A stretch of 16,346 nt of DNA, from positions 1 to 16,346 of the forward strand of contig DAOOVD010000053.1 of assembly GCA_035369845.1 (NCBI GenBank). The letters are read 5' to 3'. Positions 1 through 7,465 of this stretch are shown piece after piece. Numbering within the stretch: the stretch's first letter is position 1; every line of letters begins with the position of its first letter. The position numbers were made by a program, and so were the translations under genes. This DNA is from DAOOVD01 sp035369845. GTDB taxonomy: Bacteria; Bacillota; Desulfotomaculia; Desulfotomaculales; Pelotomaculaceae. The notes beneath the pieces were generated by a model that did no database searches, had not been told where the DNA came from, and saw only the letters and a list, made by a program, of their open reading frames with translations.

Positions 1-935
1 TCCGGCCCGGGGTGCCGGTCAACCACCCGGACCTGAAGAAAATTTTAAAACTCATCATTCCCATCACGGTCGGCATATCGATAAGCGAAACATACATCCT
101 GATCGACCGCTACCTGGCCTCCGGACTGGCTGAAGGCAGTATTTCGGCGCTCAATTACGCCCTCAAACTGGCGCAGATACCGGCCGGCCTTTTTGCCACC
201 GCCGTGGGCACCGCAGTTTTTCCCTCACTTACCCGGCTGGCCGCGGCAAATGACCTGCGCAGCCTGGGTGAAGGGGTGCGCCGCGCCCTGCGCCTGGTAA
301 CGGTCGTCTGCGTGCCGGCAGCCGTTATCATGCTGGTGATGCGGGAGCAACTGGTCACCCTGTTCTATTTCCGGGGGGCCTTCGATATAAAGGCGGTCCA
401 GATGACGGCCGCCGCCTTGTTCTTTTACTCTTTCGGCGTTGCCGGGCTTGCCGGCGAATTCGTCCTGGTGCGGGGCTTTTATTCCCTGCAGGATACCCGC
501 ACTCCGGTAATTATCAGCGTTATCGCCGTGCTGACCAATCTCGCTTTCAGCCTGGCCCTGATCGGGCCGCTCCGGCACGGCGGACTCGCCCTGGCCAATT
601 CGATTGCCGCGCTGACCAGCATGATCCTGCTCACCGCCTGCCTCAACCGGCGGGTAAAAGGCCTGTGGACACCGGAAATGTGGAAATTCCTGGCGCTGGT
701 CATGGCGGCGGCCGCGGTCATGGGCGGGGTTATCGAACTGATGAACGGCCGGGCCGCCCCGGCGCCCGGCGGGTACGTTCCTGCGCTGATCGCAAAAATG
801 TGCCTGGATGCCGCCGCCGGTCTGATTGTTTACGTCCTTTTCCTGACCGCTTTCCGTTTTGAAGAGGCGAGGCAGCTTTGGGAGACGGCGCGGCGCGGCG
901 TGTTCCGCATCCAGTCGGGGAGGTCGCACGATTGA
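1..935 (+). CDS. murJ: MurJ/MviN-type lipid II flippase, C-terminal part (5' end outside window)
   Basis: This is the C-terminal ~310 residues of a MOP-superfamily flippase (MurJ/MviN), which moves lipid-linked sugar precursors across the cytoplasmic membrane. The reading frame is open to the window edge (first full codon at base 3), so the GTG at 12 is internal, not a start. The family is recognised from the EGSISALNYA block, the GTAVFPSLTR block and the GFYSLQDTRTPV block, with several hydrophobic helices between them. It is paralogous to the complete murJ at 11999: the same blocks occur there in the same order. In my from-memory alignment to E. coli MurJ, the position of the functionally important R270 is Lys here (NYALKLAQIP) but Arg in the second copy. 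The stop (933-935) overlaps the TTG start of the deacetylase, indicating one transcript. It could flip a cell-surface polymer intermediate rather than lipid II. Confidence 0.9.
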   Translation, partial: RPGVPVNHPDLKKILKLIIPITVGISISETYILIDRYLASGLAEGSISALNYALKLAQIPAGLFATAVGTAVFPSLTRLAAANDLRSLGEGVRRALRLVTVVCVPAAVIMLVMREQLVTLFYFRGAFDIKAVQMTAAALFFYSFGVAGLAGEFVLVRGFYSLQDTRTPVIISVIAVLTNLAFSLALIGPLRHGGLALANSIAALTSMILLTACLNRRVKGLWTPEMWKFLALVMAAAAVMGGVIELMNGRAAPAPGGYVPALIAKMCLDAAAGLIVYVLFLTAFRFEEARQLWETARRGVFRIQSGRSHD

Positions 936-1921
936 AAAGAAACGTCTTACTCGGGAAGGTTTTTCGCCGGCCGGTTTTCCTCGCGGCGCTGCTGATCCTG
1001 GTCGCCGCCGGCTGGATTGCCGCTTCCGCCGGGGCCGGCGGCGGGACACCGCGGGTTCCGGTGCTGGTTTACCACGACTTTTGGGAGAACGATTCCGATG
1101 ACAGCAACCGCTTTACGTCCGGGGCGAGATTCGCGGCTGAAATGGAATACCTGCACGCCAACGGCTACCACGTCATCCCGTTGAGAAAATTGATCAACCA
1201 CATGCAGTACGGGGAGGAACTACCTGAAAAACCGGTGGTCATTACTTTTGACGACGGTTACAGGGGGAATTACACCATAGCCTACCCCATTCTCAAGAAA
1301 TACGGCATGCCGGCGACCATTTTCGTCATTGCCGGGTTTGACTGGTATCCCGTACATGAGAAGGACCATCCACGCCTGAGCTGGGAAGAAATGAGGGAGA
1401 TGGAAGAGAGCGGCCTTATAGATATTCAGGCGCATACTTACGACCTTCACTACAGGGCTGTTGCCGGCCGGCGGGGAACCTCCAGGAAGCCGGCGGTGAT
1501 CGCCAGGATATATCTTCCCGGCGAGGACAGGCTGGAAACCCGCGAGGAATACGAGGAGAGGCTGTACAACGACTTTTTGAAGGCCCGCGCGGCAATCAGA
1601 GCCAATCTGAACAAAGAGACGGACATCATGGCCTGGCCTTTCGGGGCGTACAACGAAACGGCGCTGGCCCTTGCCCGCAAGGCCGGGTTCAAGTATTTCG
1701 TCACCATGCAGGTGGGTTTGAACAGACGGGGGGACAGCGTTGAAGCGATCAAGAGGATCAGCGAAAAGCAAAACATTCCGCTTGATGAATTCGCAAAGCT
1801 TGTCGATCCCGATCACTTTTATTTAAAGCATTTTATTCAGGTGGTGGACAGCTACAAAGACCATCTGGAAAATATTCTCTCTCTTTCAAACCGGGCATAT
1901 TTGCAGGAAGTGGCTGCTTAA
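932..1921 (+). CDS. membrane-anchored polysaccharide deacetylase (NodB/CE4 family)
   Basis: Predicted carbohydrate esterase family 4 deacetylase of about 329 residues, probably removing acetyl groups from an N-acetylated envelope polysaccharide outside the membrane. A single N-terminal hydrophobic segment (about residues 11-27) follows the basic LKRN start and serves as signal or anchor. The NodB motifs are visible: TFDDGY at 105-110, with metal-binding Asp at 107-108; HTYDLH at 168-173, where the two His complete the metal site; and WPFG at 235-238. The start is TTG 932, preceded by GGGGAGG at 917-923 and overlapping the murJ stop by four bases, so translation is probably coupled. An in-frame GTG at 878 lacks this site. 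The VLVYHDF opening resembles the PgaB/IcaB-like subgroup, but the substrate cannot be read from sequence. Confidence 0.9.
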   Translation: MKRNVLLGKVFRRPVFLAALLILVAAGWIAASAGAGGGTPRVPVLVYHDFWENDSDDSNRFTSGARFAAEMEYLHANGYHVIPLRKLINHMQYGEELPEKPVVITFDDGYRGNYTIAYPILKKYGMPATIFVIAGFDWYPVHEKDHPRLSWEEMREMEESGLIDIQAHTYDLHYRAVAGRRGTSRKPAVIARIYLPGEDRLETREEYEERLYNDFLKARAAIRANLNKETDIMAWPFGAYNETALALARKAGFKYFVTMQVGLNRRGDSVEAIKRISEKQNIPLDEFAKLVDPDHFYLKHFIQVVDSYKDHLENILSLSNRAYLQEVAA

Positions 1922-1956
1922 AATAGAATTTGTCATATAAAAGGAGTCGATGGACT

Positions 1957-4173
1957 GTGAGAACGAAGCTGCTGCTTTTTACCGCCATTTTCCTGATTTT
2001 GGCGTTTGCCGCGCCCGCCGCCGGTGAGCTGCCGGAGCGGGGCGCGTTTTACAGCGTGACCGGACGGCAGACGGAAACTATAAGCGAGGGAGTAACCCTG
2101 ACCACTTATACTCTCACCGTCAACGGCCGTCCGGTCAGGGCGTCCGTTATAAAAATCGACCTGAACAACCCTTATGTGAAGATTGAAAACATAATCGGCG
2201 CCAACGGGACTCTGGAGAAAACCCAGCCCGTGATGAAAATGGCCGAGCGCAGCGGGGCGGTGGCCGCGGTGAACGGCGGATTTTTCATCCAGGATCAGGG
2301 CAAGCCGCTGGGGATGATCGTGCGAAACGGGGAACTCGTGTCCAGTCCGGTTATGCGCAGCGACATGCCCGTATTCGCTCTTGACGGGGGCAACCGCCCC
2401 CTGATGGGTTTTTATACTTTCAGCGGGGAAGTGAAGGCCGCCAACGGGGCCGTTTTCCCTCTGTTCGGCGTCAACAAGCTGCTTTACAGTCTCGAGAACG
2501 GCCAGGTTTCGGACACCGAACACCTGACCCTGTACGACCGCAACTGGGGGCCGGTGGGCCGCGGCGACGACGGTCTCGGCGAGGCGGTTGAGGCCGTGGT
2601 GGTGAACGGCACTGTAACCAGGGTGGTTAATGTAAGCAGCGTGCCGCAGCCGATCCCCGCCGGCGGCTATCTCCTGCGGGGATACGGAAAGGCGGCGGAT
2701 TTTATCCGGAAGAACCTCACGGTCGGGTCCAAGGTCAAGGTGGCTTACCAGACTTCCCCGGACTACCGCCGGCTGAAGTTGTCCACGGGAAGCAACAGTT
2801 TTCTCGTCCAGAATGGAAAAGTCGCCCGGTTCCAGGAGAATCTGAAGGGTGCGAACGCGCGCACGGCGGCGGCTTCGGCCGGGGACGGGAAGGTGCTGTA
2901 CCTTGTCTCCGTGGAGAAGAGCAACAGGAGCGCCGGAGTTGAGCAGACCGAACTGGCCCAACTGCTGGTTGCGATGGGGGCGCAGGAAGCGGTGAACCTG
3001 GACGGGGGCGGCTCCACCGCCATGGTGGCCAGACACCTCGGCGACACCGCCCTGACAAGGATAATCGAGCCGAAGGACGGCTGGCAGAGATCGGTGCCGG
3101 ACGCCATCGGCATATTCAACACCGCTCCCCGCGGCAACCCGGCCGGTCTGATCGTGGACGGCCCCGATACGGTGCTGGCCGGCACCACCGCCAGTTACAC
3201 CGTAAAAGGCTACGACAGCCACTTTCACCCGTGGCGGCCTGAAAGCCTGAGCATGAATGCAGTCGGAGGGGGCAGCGTCACCAGCGGCGGTGTTTTTACC
3301 GCCGGCAGCGGCGGGGATGTCGTCATTGAGGCGTCCAGCGGCGGCGTAAAGGGGAGGAAAAACGTGCACGTGGTGGGCGCCTCCCAGATCAAGGCCCTGC
3401 ACGCGGAGCCCTCGGCTATCAAGGTCGAACCCGGCCAGAGCGTTTCGCTTGCGTTCAGCGTGGAAACCCTGGACGGCAGGGTGTTCCCGCTTGACGCCAA
3501 GTACGTATCGGTGCGCGCGACAACCGGCAGGTTCGAGGGGGGCCGGTACATTGCCGGCGAAAACAAGGGAACCGGCAGGCTGGAGGCGAGTTACCTGAAC
3601 TTTACGGTGCAGGTTCCCGTGCAGGTGGGAAGCCTGTTCAGCGATGTCGAAAACAACTGGGCCGCCGCCCAGATCAACGAACTGGCCGAAGCCGGCATCA
3701 TCAAGGGATACGAGGACGGCACCTTCCGTCCGGCGGAACCGGTAACCCGCGCGCAGGTGGTTACCCTGCTCGCCCGGCTGCTGGGGTGGACCGGGGAAGA
3801 AGCTGAGCTTTCGTTCGCGGACGAAATTCCTTCCTGGGCCGGGGAAGCCGTTGCCGCCGCGGTAAGCCGCGGAATTGTCAAGGGATACCCGGACGGCAGG
3901 TTTTTGCCCGGCCGGCCGGTCACCAGGTCTGAGATATCGGTTATCCTCGCCAACAGCATCGAGTTGCCGCCCGGTCCGTCCACGTTGAGTTTCAAGGACG
4001 CCGGCAGCGTCCCGGCCTGGGCCCGGGAGGCCGTGGGCAGGGTTGTCTCCGCCGGGATCATCAGGGGCTACGAAGGGAATCTCCTGAAGCCGGAAGCCAA
4101 CCTGACGAGGGCGGAAATGGCGGTTTTAATAAAAAGGCTCATCGGGTTAAACTATGTGAAGGTGGATCTTTAA
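1957..4173 (+). CDS. secreted NAGPA-type phosphodiester glycosidase with three SLH domains
   Basis: Secreted protein of 738 residues. A signal peptide (residues 1-23, basic MRTK then a hydrophobic core ending AAPAAG) is followed by a phosphodiester glycosidase domain of the NAGPA/DUF2233 family, roughly residues 60-390. Conserved landmarks are AVNGGFF around Asn106, NLDGGGS at 347-353 and DAIGIF. One or two Ig-like beta regions fill about 395-555. Three SLH domains begin near residues 561, 620 and 679, each with a TRA/TRSE-type motif, and should bind secondary cell-wall polymer. Family knowledge suggests cleavage of sugar-phosphodiester bonds, for example in a phosphate-containing glycopolymer; the true substrate is unknown. 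The start is GTG 1957, with AAGGAG at 1941-1946; an ATG at 1950 is out of frame. The stop abuts the next gene's start. Confidence 0.93.
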   Translation: MRTKLLLFTAIFLILAFAAPAAGELPERGAFYSVTGRQTETISEGVTLTTYTLTVNGRPVRASVIKIDLNNPYVKIENIIGANGTLEKTQPVMKMAERSGAVAAVNGGFFIQDQGKPLGMIVRNGELVSSPVMRSDMPVFALDGGNRPLMGFYTFSGEVKAANGAVFPLFGVNKLLYSLENGQVSDTEHLTLYDRNWGPVGRGDDGLGEAVEAVVVNGTVTRVVNVSSVPQPIPAGGYLLRGYGKAADFIRKNLTVGSKVKVAYQTSPDYRRLKLSTGSNSFLVQNGKVARFQENLKGANARTAAASAGDGKVLYLVSVEKSNRSAGVEQTELAQLLVAMGAQEAVNLDGGGSTAMVARHLGDTALTRIIEPKDGWQRSVPDAIGIFNTAPRGNPAGLIVDGPDTVLAGTTASYTVKGYDSHFHPWRPESLSMNAVGGGSVTSGGVFTAGSGGDVVIEASSGGVKGRKNVHVVGASQIKALHAEPSAIKVEPGQSVSLAFSVETLDGRVFPLDAKYVSVRATTGRFEGGRYIAGENKGTGRLEASYLNFTVQVPVQVGSLFSDVENNWAAAQINELAEAGIIKGYEDGTFRPAEPVTRAQVVTLLARLLGWTGEEAELSFADEIPSWAGEAVAAAVSRGIVKGYPDGRFLPGRPVTRSEISVILANSIELPPGPSTLSFKDAGSVPAWAREAVGRVVSAGIIRGYEGNLLKPEANLTRAEMAVLIKRLIGLNYVKVDL

Positions 4174-5304
4174 TTGGCACCCGTAACGGTTTTAATGACA
4201 TTGATGGGTCTTGAAATCGGCGGCGCCGAAACCCATGCCGTTGTGCTGGCCCGGGACCTCAGGGAAATGGGCTGCAATGTGATCGTAGCCTCCGGGGGGG
4301 GCGTCTACGAGGAGGCGCTCAGGCGCTGCGGGATCGACCACTACAAAGTCCCGCTCGACAGCATAAAAGCGTCCTCGGTGTTGCGTTCGCTGAAGACGGT
4401 AAAAAACGTCGTTGCCTTGAGAAAAGTCAACCTCATTCACGCTCACGCCCGCATCCCGGCTTTTGTTTCCAGCCTGGTCGCGCGGCAGACCGGCACGCGC
4501 TTTATCACCACCGCCCATGCCAGGTTTTCCACCGATTTCCGGTTCAGGTACTTTTCCCGGTGGGGGGAGAAGACGATTGCGGTCAGTTCCGACATACGGG
4601 ATCATTTGATCAGACATTTCGGAGTACCGCCCGAAAACATCGTGCTGATCCCCAACGGTGTCGACACCGAAACGTTCAGCCCGTCGGCGCCGGCCGGGGA
4701 TTTCCTGCGGGAGTTGGGGCTGAGCCGGGATCAGCAAAAGATTGTATACGTCAGCAGGCTCGACCGGGCCCTGGCTCCCGTGGCAATGGAACTGATAAAG
4801 GCGTGCGAGAGTATGGGGGAAGAGTTTCCTCGCTTGAAATTGATCGTGGTCGGGGACGGGGAGAAGTTTGGGGAGGTCCGGGCCGGGGCTGACGGGGCGA
4901 ACGGCAGGGCCGGCAGGGAATTGGTCAGACTCCTTGGCGCCCGGACCGACGTGAACAGGATTATGGCTGCGGGCGACCTTGTTGTGGGGGCGAGCAGGGT
5001 GGCCCTGGAAGCGATGGCCTGCGCCAGGAACGTTGTTCTGGCCGGCGGGGAAGGTTTTGCGGGGCTGATCGGTGAGAGCAGCCTCGGTTTGCTGGAAAAA
5101 GACAATTTCACCGGACGCCTGTTTAAAACTGGAACTTCCGCCGAAAAACTGGAAGCGTCGATCAGGGAGTTTTTTGCGCTGTCTTCCAGTCAGCGAAACC
5201 GGGCCGGTTCCTTTTTGAGACGGTACGTGATCGCCAATCACAGCAGCAAAATAATGGCGGGAGAAACGGCTGCGGTTTACGAGTCAGTGCTGGCCGGCAG
5301 GTGA
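4174..5304 (+). CDS. GT4-type glycosyltransferase, divergent EX7E motif
   Basis: Cytoplasmic GT-B fold glycosyltransferase, 376 residues, a normal family length. The N-terminal acceptor domain opens with GLEIGGAETH (residues 12-21) and contains the LIHAHARIPAF block. The hinge carries IPNGVDTETF with Asn161, and the C-terminal domain begins KIVYVSRLDR. The donor-binding EX7E motif of GT4 enzymes is altered: Glu279 (in VALEAMAC) is present but the position eight residues earlier is Val271, with GASR in place of the usual EGFG. It likely adds a sugar to a lipid-linked or surface glycan, donor unknown. The TTG start directly follows the TAA of the SLH gene with zero spacing; AAGGTGG around 4159-4165 is the ribosome site. 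Tight packing with neighbours supports one operon. Confidence 0.87.
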   Translation: MAPVTVLMTLMGLEIGGAETHAVVLARDLREMGCNVIVASGGGVYEEALRRCGIDHYKVPLDSIKASSVLRSLKTVKNVVALRKVNLIHAHARIPAFVSSLVARQTGTRFITTAHARFSTDFRFRYFSRWGEKTIAVSSDIRDHLIRHFGVPPENIVLIPNGVDTETFSPSAPAGDFLRELGLSRDQQKIVYVSRLDRALAPVAMELIKACESMGEEFPRLKLIVVGDGEKFGEVRAGADGANGRAGRELVRLLGARTDVNRIMAAGDLVVGASRVALEAMACARNVVLAGGEGFAGLIGESSLGLLEKDNFTGRLFKTGTSAEKLEASIREFFALSSSQRNRAGSFLRRYVIANHSSKIMAGETAAVYESVLAGR

Positions 5305-5344
5305 TCGGACAAGTTTCCCCGGGGCCGGCTTCAAGGTGGCGTTT

Positions 5345-6469
5345 ATGCTCAGAGTGCTTCATATCATCAGCGATACCAACATAGGCGGGGCCGGCAGGCA
5401 CCTGCTCGCCTTTCTCGGACATTACGACCGCGAAAGGCTCGCCGTCTACGTCCTCTGCCCGGTTCGTTCCGCTTTGGGAGAACAATGCGTAAAGGCGGGG
5501 GCGGAAACTTTTTTCAGCCCGCACCTTGCCGGCGACCGGTCTTTCGGCTGGCGGGGACTTTCCGGACTGTTCCGGGAGGTAAGAGACCTGGTAAGGGAAA
5601 AGCGGATCGACCTCGTCCACACCCACGCTTCCTTTTCCGGCCGGCTGGCGGCGGTCCTGACGGGAGTTCCGGTCGTCTATACGAAACACCGGATGGACTG
5701 GGAGGCGCCGGGTTGCCGGCTTGAAAAAAGAGCGGCGGCCTGGCTGAACCGCCTGACCTGCCGGCGGGTTATCGCCGTGAGCGGGGCTGTGAGGGAAAAC
5801 CTTCTCGCGGGCGGGATGCCGGAGGAAAAAATAGAGGTGATATACAACGGCATCGATGTCGAAAAGTTCAGGGCGGAAGCCTTGAAAGACGTTGCCGGCG
5901 GCGGGCCCGGAGCCGGGGGCGGTTTCGTCGTCGGCATGGTCGCCCGCCTGGAGCCGGAGAAGGGGCACAGGTACTTTCTCGAAGCGGCGGCGCAAGTCCT
6001 CAAAAAGGTGGAGAACGTATCCTTCATGGTGGTGGGCGCGGGCTCCCTGGCGGATGAACTGGCGCAGAAGGCGGGAGAACTCGGCATAGGCGAGAGGGTG
6101 GTATTCACCGGGCACCGGGACGAAATCGCCCCCTTGGTGGCTGCAATGGACGTGCTGGTGGTGCCGTCACTGACCGAAGCTTTCGGGCTGAGCCTGATTG
6201 AGGGCATGTGCCTGGGCAGGCCCTGTGTGGCAAGCGCCGTGGGCGGCATAAAGGAAATAGCCGGGGAAAACGGCCGTGCCGTATTTTTGGTCCCGCCGGG
6301 AGATGCCGCCGCCATAGCCGAGAAAGTCGTGTTTCTTCTGAAGAACCCTGAATTTGCCCGGGCCATGGGCAGGCGGGCGGCGCTTGAAGTGGAGAAGAGG
6401 TTTTCCGCCGGGGAAATGGCTGAAAAAATCACCGGCCTTTATTACCGGATGGTAAAAAAGCGGGCGTAA
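5345..6469 (+). CDS. GT4 family glycosyltransferase
   Basis: Typical retaining GT4 glycosyltransferase of 374 residues. Landmarks are ISDTNIGGAGRHLL at the N terminus, IYNGIDVEKF at the hinge, VGMVARLEPEKGHRYFLEA at the start of the donor domain, and a full EX7E motif (Glu278 and Glu286 in TEAFGLSLIEGM). It probably extends the same surface glycan as the preceding transferase, to which it is related in layout though clearly divergent. The ATG at 5345 is chosen because AAGGTGG ends at 5339; an in-frame GTG at 5336 lies inside that ribosome site. The last codons are unusual: the stop TAA (6467-6469) lies inside a 19-base sequence that also ends the second murJ gene, so the C terminus is set by a repeat element. 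Confidence 0.93.
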   Translation: MLRVLHIISDTNIGGAGRHLLAFLGHYDRERLAVYVLCPVRSALGEQCVKAGAETFFSPHLAGDRSFGWRGLSGLFREVRDLVREKRIDLVHTHASFSGRLAAVLTGVPVVYTKHRMDWEAPGCRLEKRAAAWLNRLTCRRVIAVSGAVRENLLAGGMPEEKIEVIYNGIDVEKFRAEALKDVAGGGPGAGGGFVVGMVARLEPEKGHRYFLEAAAQVLKKVENVSFMVVGAGSLADELAQKAGELGIGERVVFTGHRDEIAPLVAAMDVLVVPSLTEAFGLSLIEGMCLGRPCVASAVGGIKEIAGENGRAVFLVPPGDAAAIAEKVVFLLKNPEFARAMGRRAALEVEKRFSAGEMAEKITGLYYRMVKKRA

Positions 6470-6790
6470 GGCGTAAAAACGTGGGCAGCGCCTTCGTCTC
6501 CAGGCTGCGGACAACCTGCCCGGGACTTTGAGGTTGAAGGAGCGGGCGATATTTCACGCCACTCTGCAATCCCGCGCAGGTAGGCAGCGCCCTTGTCAGC
6601 GGCGAACGACATTGCGAAAGCGCCGCAGCAGCACTCTGCGTGGCGAGGTTGCGAAACCGGGGGCGCGGACACGGACGTCCGCGCCAGCCTGAACCGAGCC
6701 AGGACGGCGAGTTGAAGGCGGCCCGGTTTCGCCCGATGCAAGCAGCAAGTGCTGCCAAGCACCGGGAGTGAGCGGTGACAAGGCGCTGCC
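6463..6790 (+). repeat. intergenic palindromic repeat, copy A
   Basis: This fills most of the 384-base gap between the glycosyltransferase and fabZ. It starts with GGCGTAAGGCGTAAAAACG (6463-6481), identical to 13554-13572. A GGCAGC...GGCTGC module follows (6485-6508), then a block at 6519-6541 containing TTGAGGTTGAAGGA, also found at 13656-13678 and inverted at 9926-9947. A perfect 9-bp hairpin, GGCGCGGAC (6662-6670) with GTCCGCGCC (6677-6685), lies in the middle. The terminal 34 bases (6757-6790) match the reverse complement of 10004-10037 with one mismatch. No gene is evident in it. Bases 6791-6840 show nothing recognisable. Confidence 0.85.
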
Positions 6791-6853
6791 AAAAGTCATG
6801 GGACGTAAAAAAGGAAAAAGTTAATCAATCGAACCTTTTGAGGAGGGTTTTTC

Positions 6854-7279
6854 TTGCTCGATGTCAAACAGATACAAGAGATACTTCCCCACCGCTACCC
6901 CTTTTTGCTGGTGGACCGGATCCTGACGGTGGAAGAAGGACGCAGGGCGGTGGGAATCAAGAACGTCAGCGCCAATGAGCCTTTCTTCCAGGGACATTTC
7001 CCGGGCTGTCCGGTTATGCCGGGGGTGCTGATCATAGAGGCGATGGCCCAGGTGGGGGCGGTAGCCTTGCTGAAAATGCCGGAGTTCGCGGGGAAGGTGG
7101 CTTTGTTCGCCGGAATAGACAACGCCCGCTTCCGCCGGCGGGTGGTTCCCGGCGACCAGCTGCGCATTGAGGTGGAGGTTAAAAAACTGCGCGGCACGGT
7201 CGGCAAGAGTGTCGCCGCCGCTTATGTCGGGGAAGAGATGGCGGCGGAGGCGGAACTCATGTTTGCGGTGCAAAAATAA
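6854..7279 (+). CDS. fabZ: 3-hydroxyacyl-[acyl-carrier-protein] dehydratase FabZ
   Basis: FabZ dehydrates 3-hydroxyacyl-ACP to trans-2-enoyl-ACP in type II fatty-acid synthesis in the cytoplasm. The 141-residue hot-dog protein has the full family signature: LPHRYPFLLVDRI near the N terminus and GHFPGCPVMPGVLIIEAMAQ, with catalytic His48 and Glu62. Start TTG 6854 is supported by GAGGAGGG at 6840-6847 with six bases between; no nearby ATG in frame has such a site (the ATG at 6861 is out of frame). It stands alone, without other fab genes, after repeat copy A and before an intrinsic terminator. Its link to the surrounding polysaccharide genes is therefore positional only; supply of acyl chains for envelope lipids would be one explanation. 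Confidence 0.96.
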   Translation: MLDVKQIQEILPHRYPFLLVDRILTVEEGRRAVGIKNVSANEPFFQGHFPGCPVMPGVLIIEAMAQVGAVALLKMPEFAGKVALFAGIDNARFRRRVVPGDQLRIEVEVKKLRGTVGKSVAAAYVGEEMAAEAELMFAVQK

Positions 7280-7349
7280 GGCACGGCTGTAATAAAAAGA
7301 CGGTCCCCAAAAAAGAAAGAGCATTTGGAAGGCCGTTGATGCATTTTGT

Positions 7350-7387
7350 CAAATTAACGAGATATTTAGTTGATTTGGGTTTTTTTT
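7350..7387 (+). terminator. intrinsic terminator after fabZ
   Basis: CAAATTAAC (7350-7358) pairs with GTTGATTTG (7369-7377), nine pairs including one G-U, around a 10-base loop, then GG and a run of eight T (7380-7387). The stem is AU-rich and so weak, but the T-run and its place 70 bases after the fabZ stop support termination. Confidence 0.55.
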
Positions 7388-7392
7388 CATTA

Positions 7393-7422
7393 TTGTCACA
7401 GCAAGCTGCATTGCGATAAAAT
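7393..7422 (+). promoter_or_regulatory. sigma-A-like promoter of the WecA/TagO-like gene
   Basis: TTGTCA (7393-7398) as -35 and TAAAAT (7417-7422) as -10 are separated by 18 bases; each box matches the vegetative consensus at 5 of 6 positions. It lies between the fabZ terminator and the start at 7466, giving a leader of about 35 bases. The metK promoter has the same spacing and the same -10. Confidence 0.65.
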
Positions 7423-7465
7423 ACCAGTGTATATCTTGTCGGACAAGTTCTGTGGAGGGATGCGC

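Noticed and set aside
1933..3402. Long minus-strand open frame opposite the SLH gene
   Set aside because: It mirrors codon bias of a certain + strand gene in GC-rich DNA; no family features.
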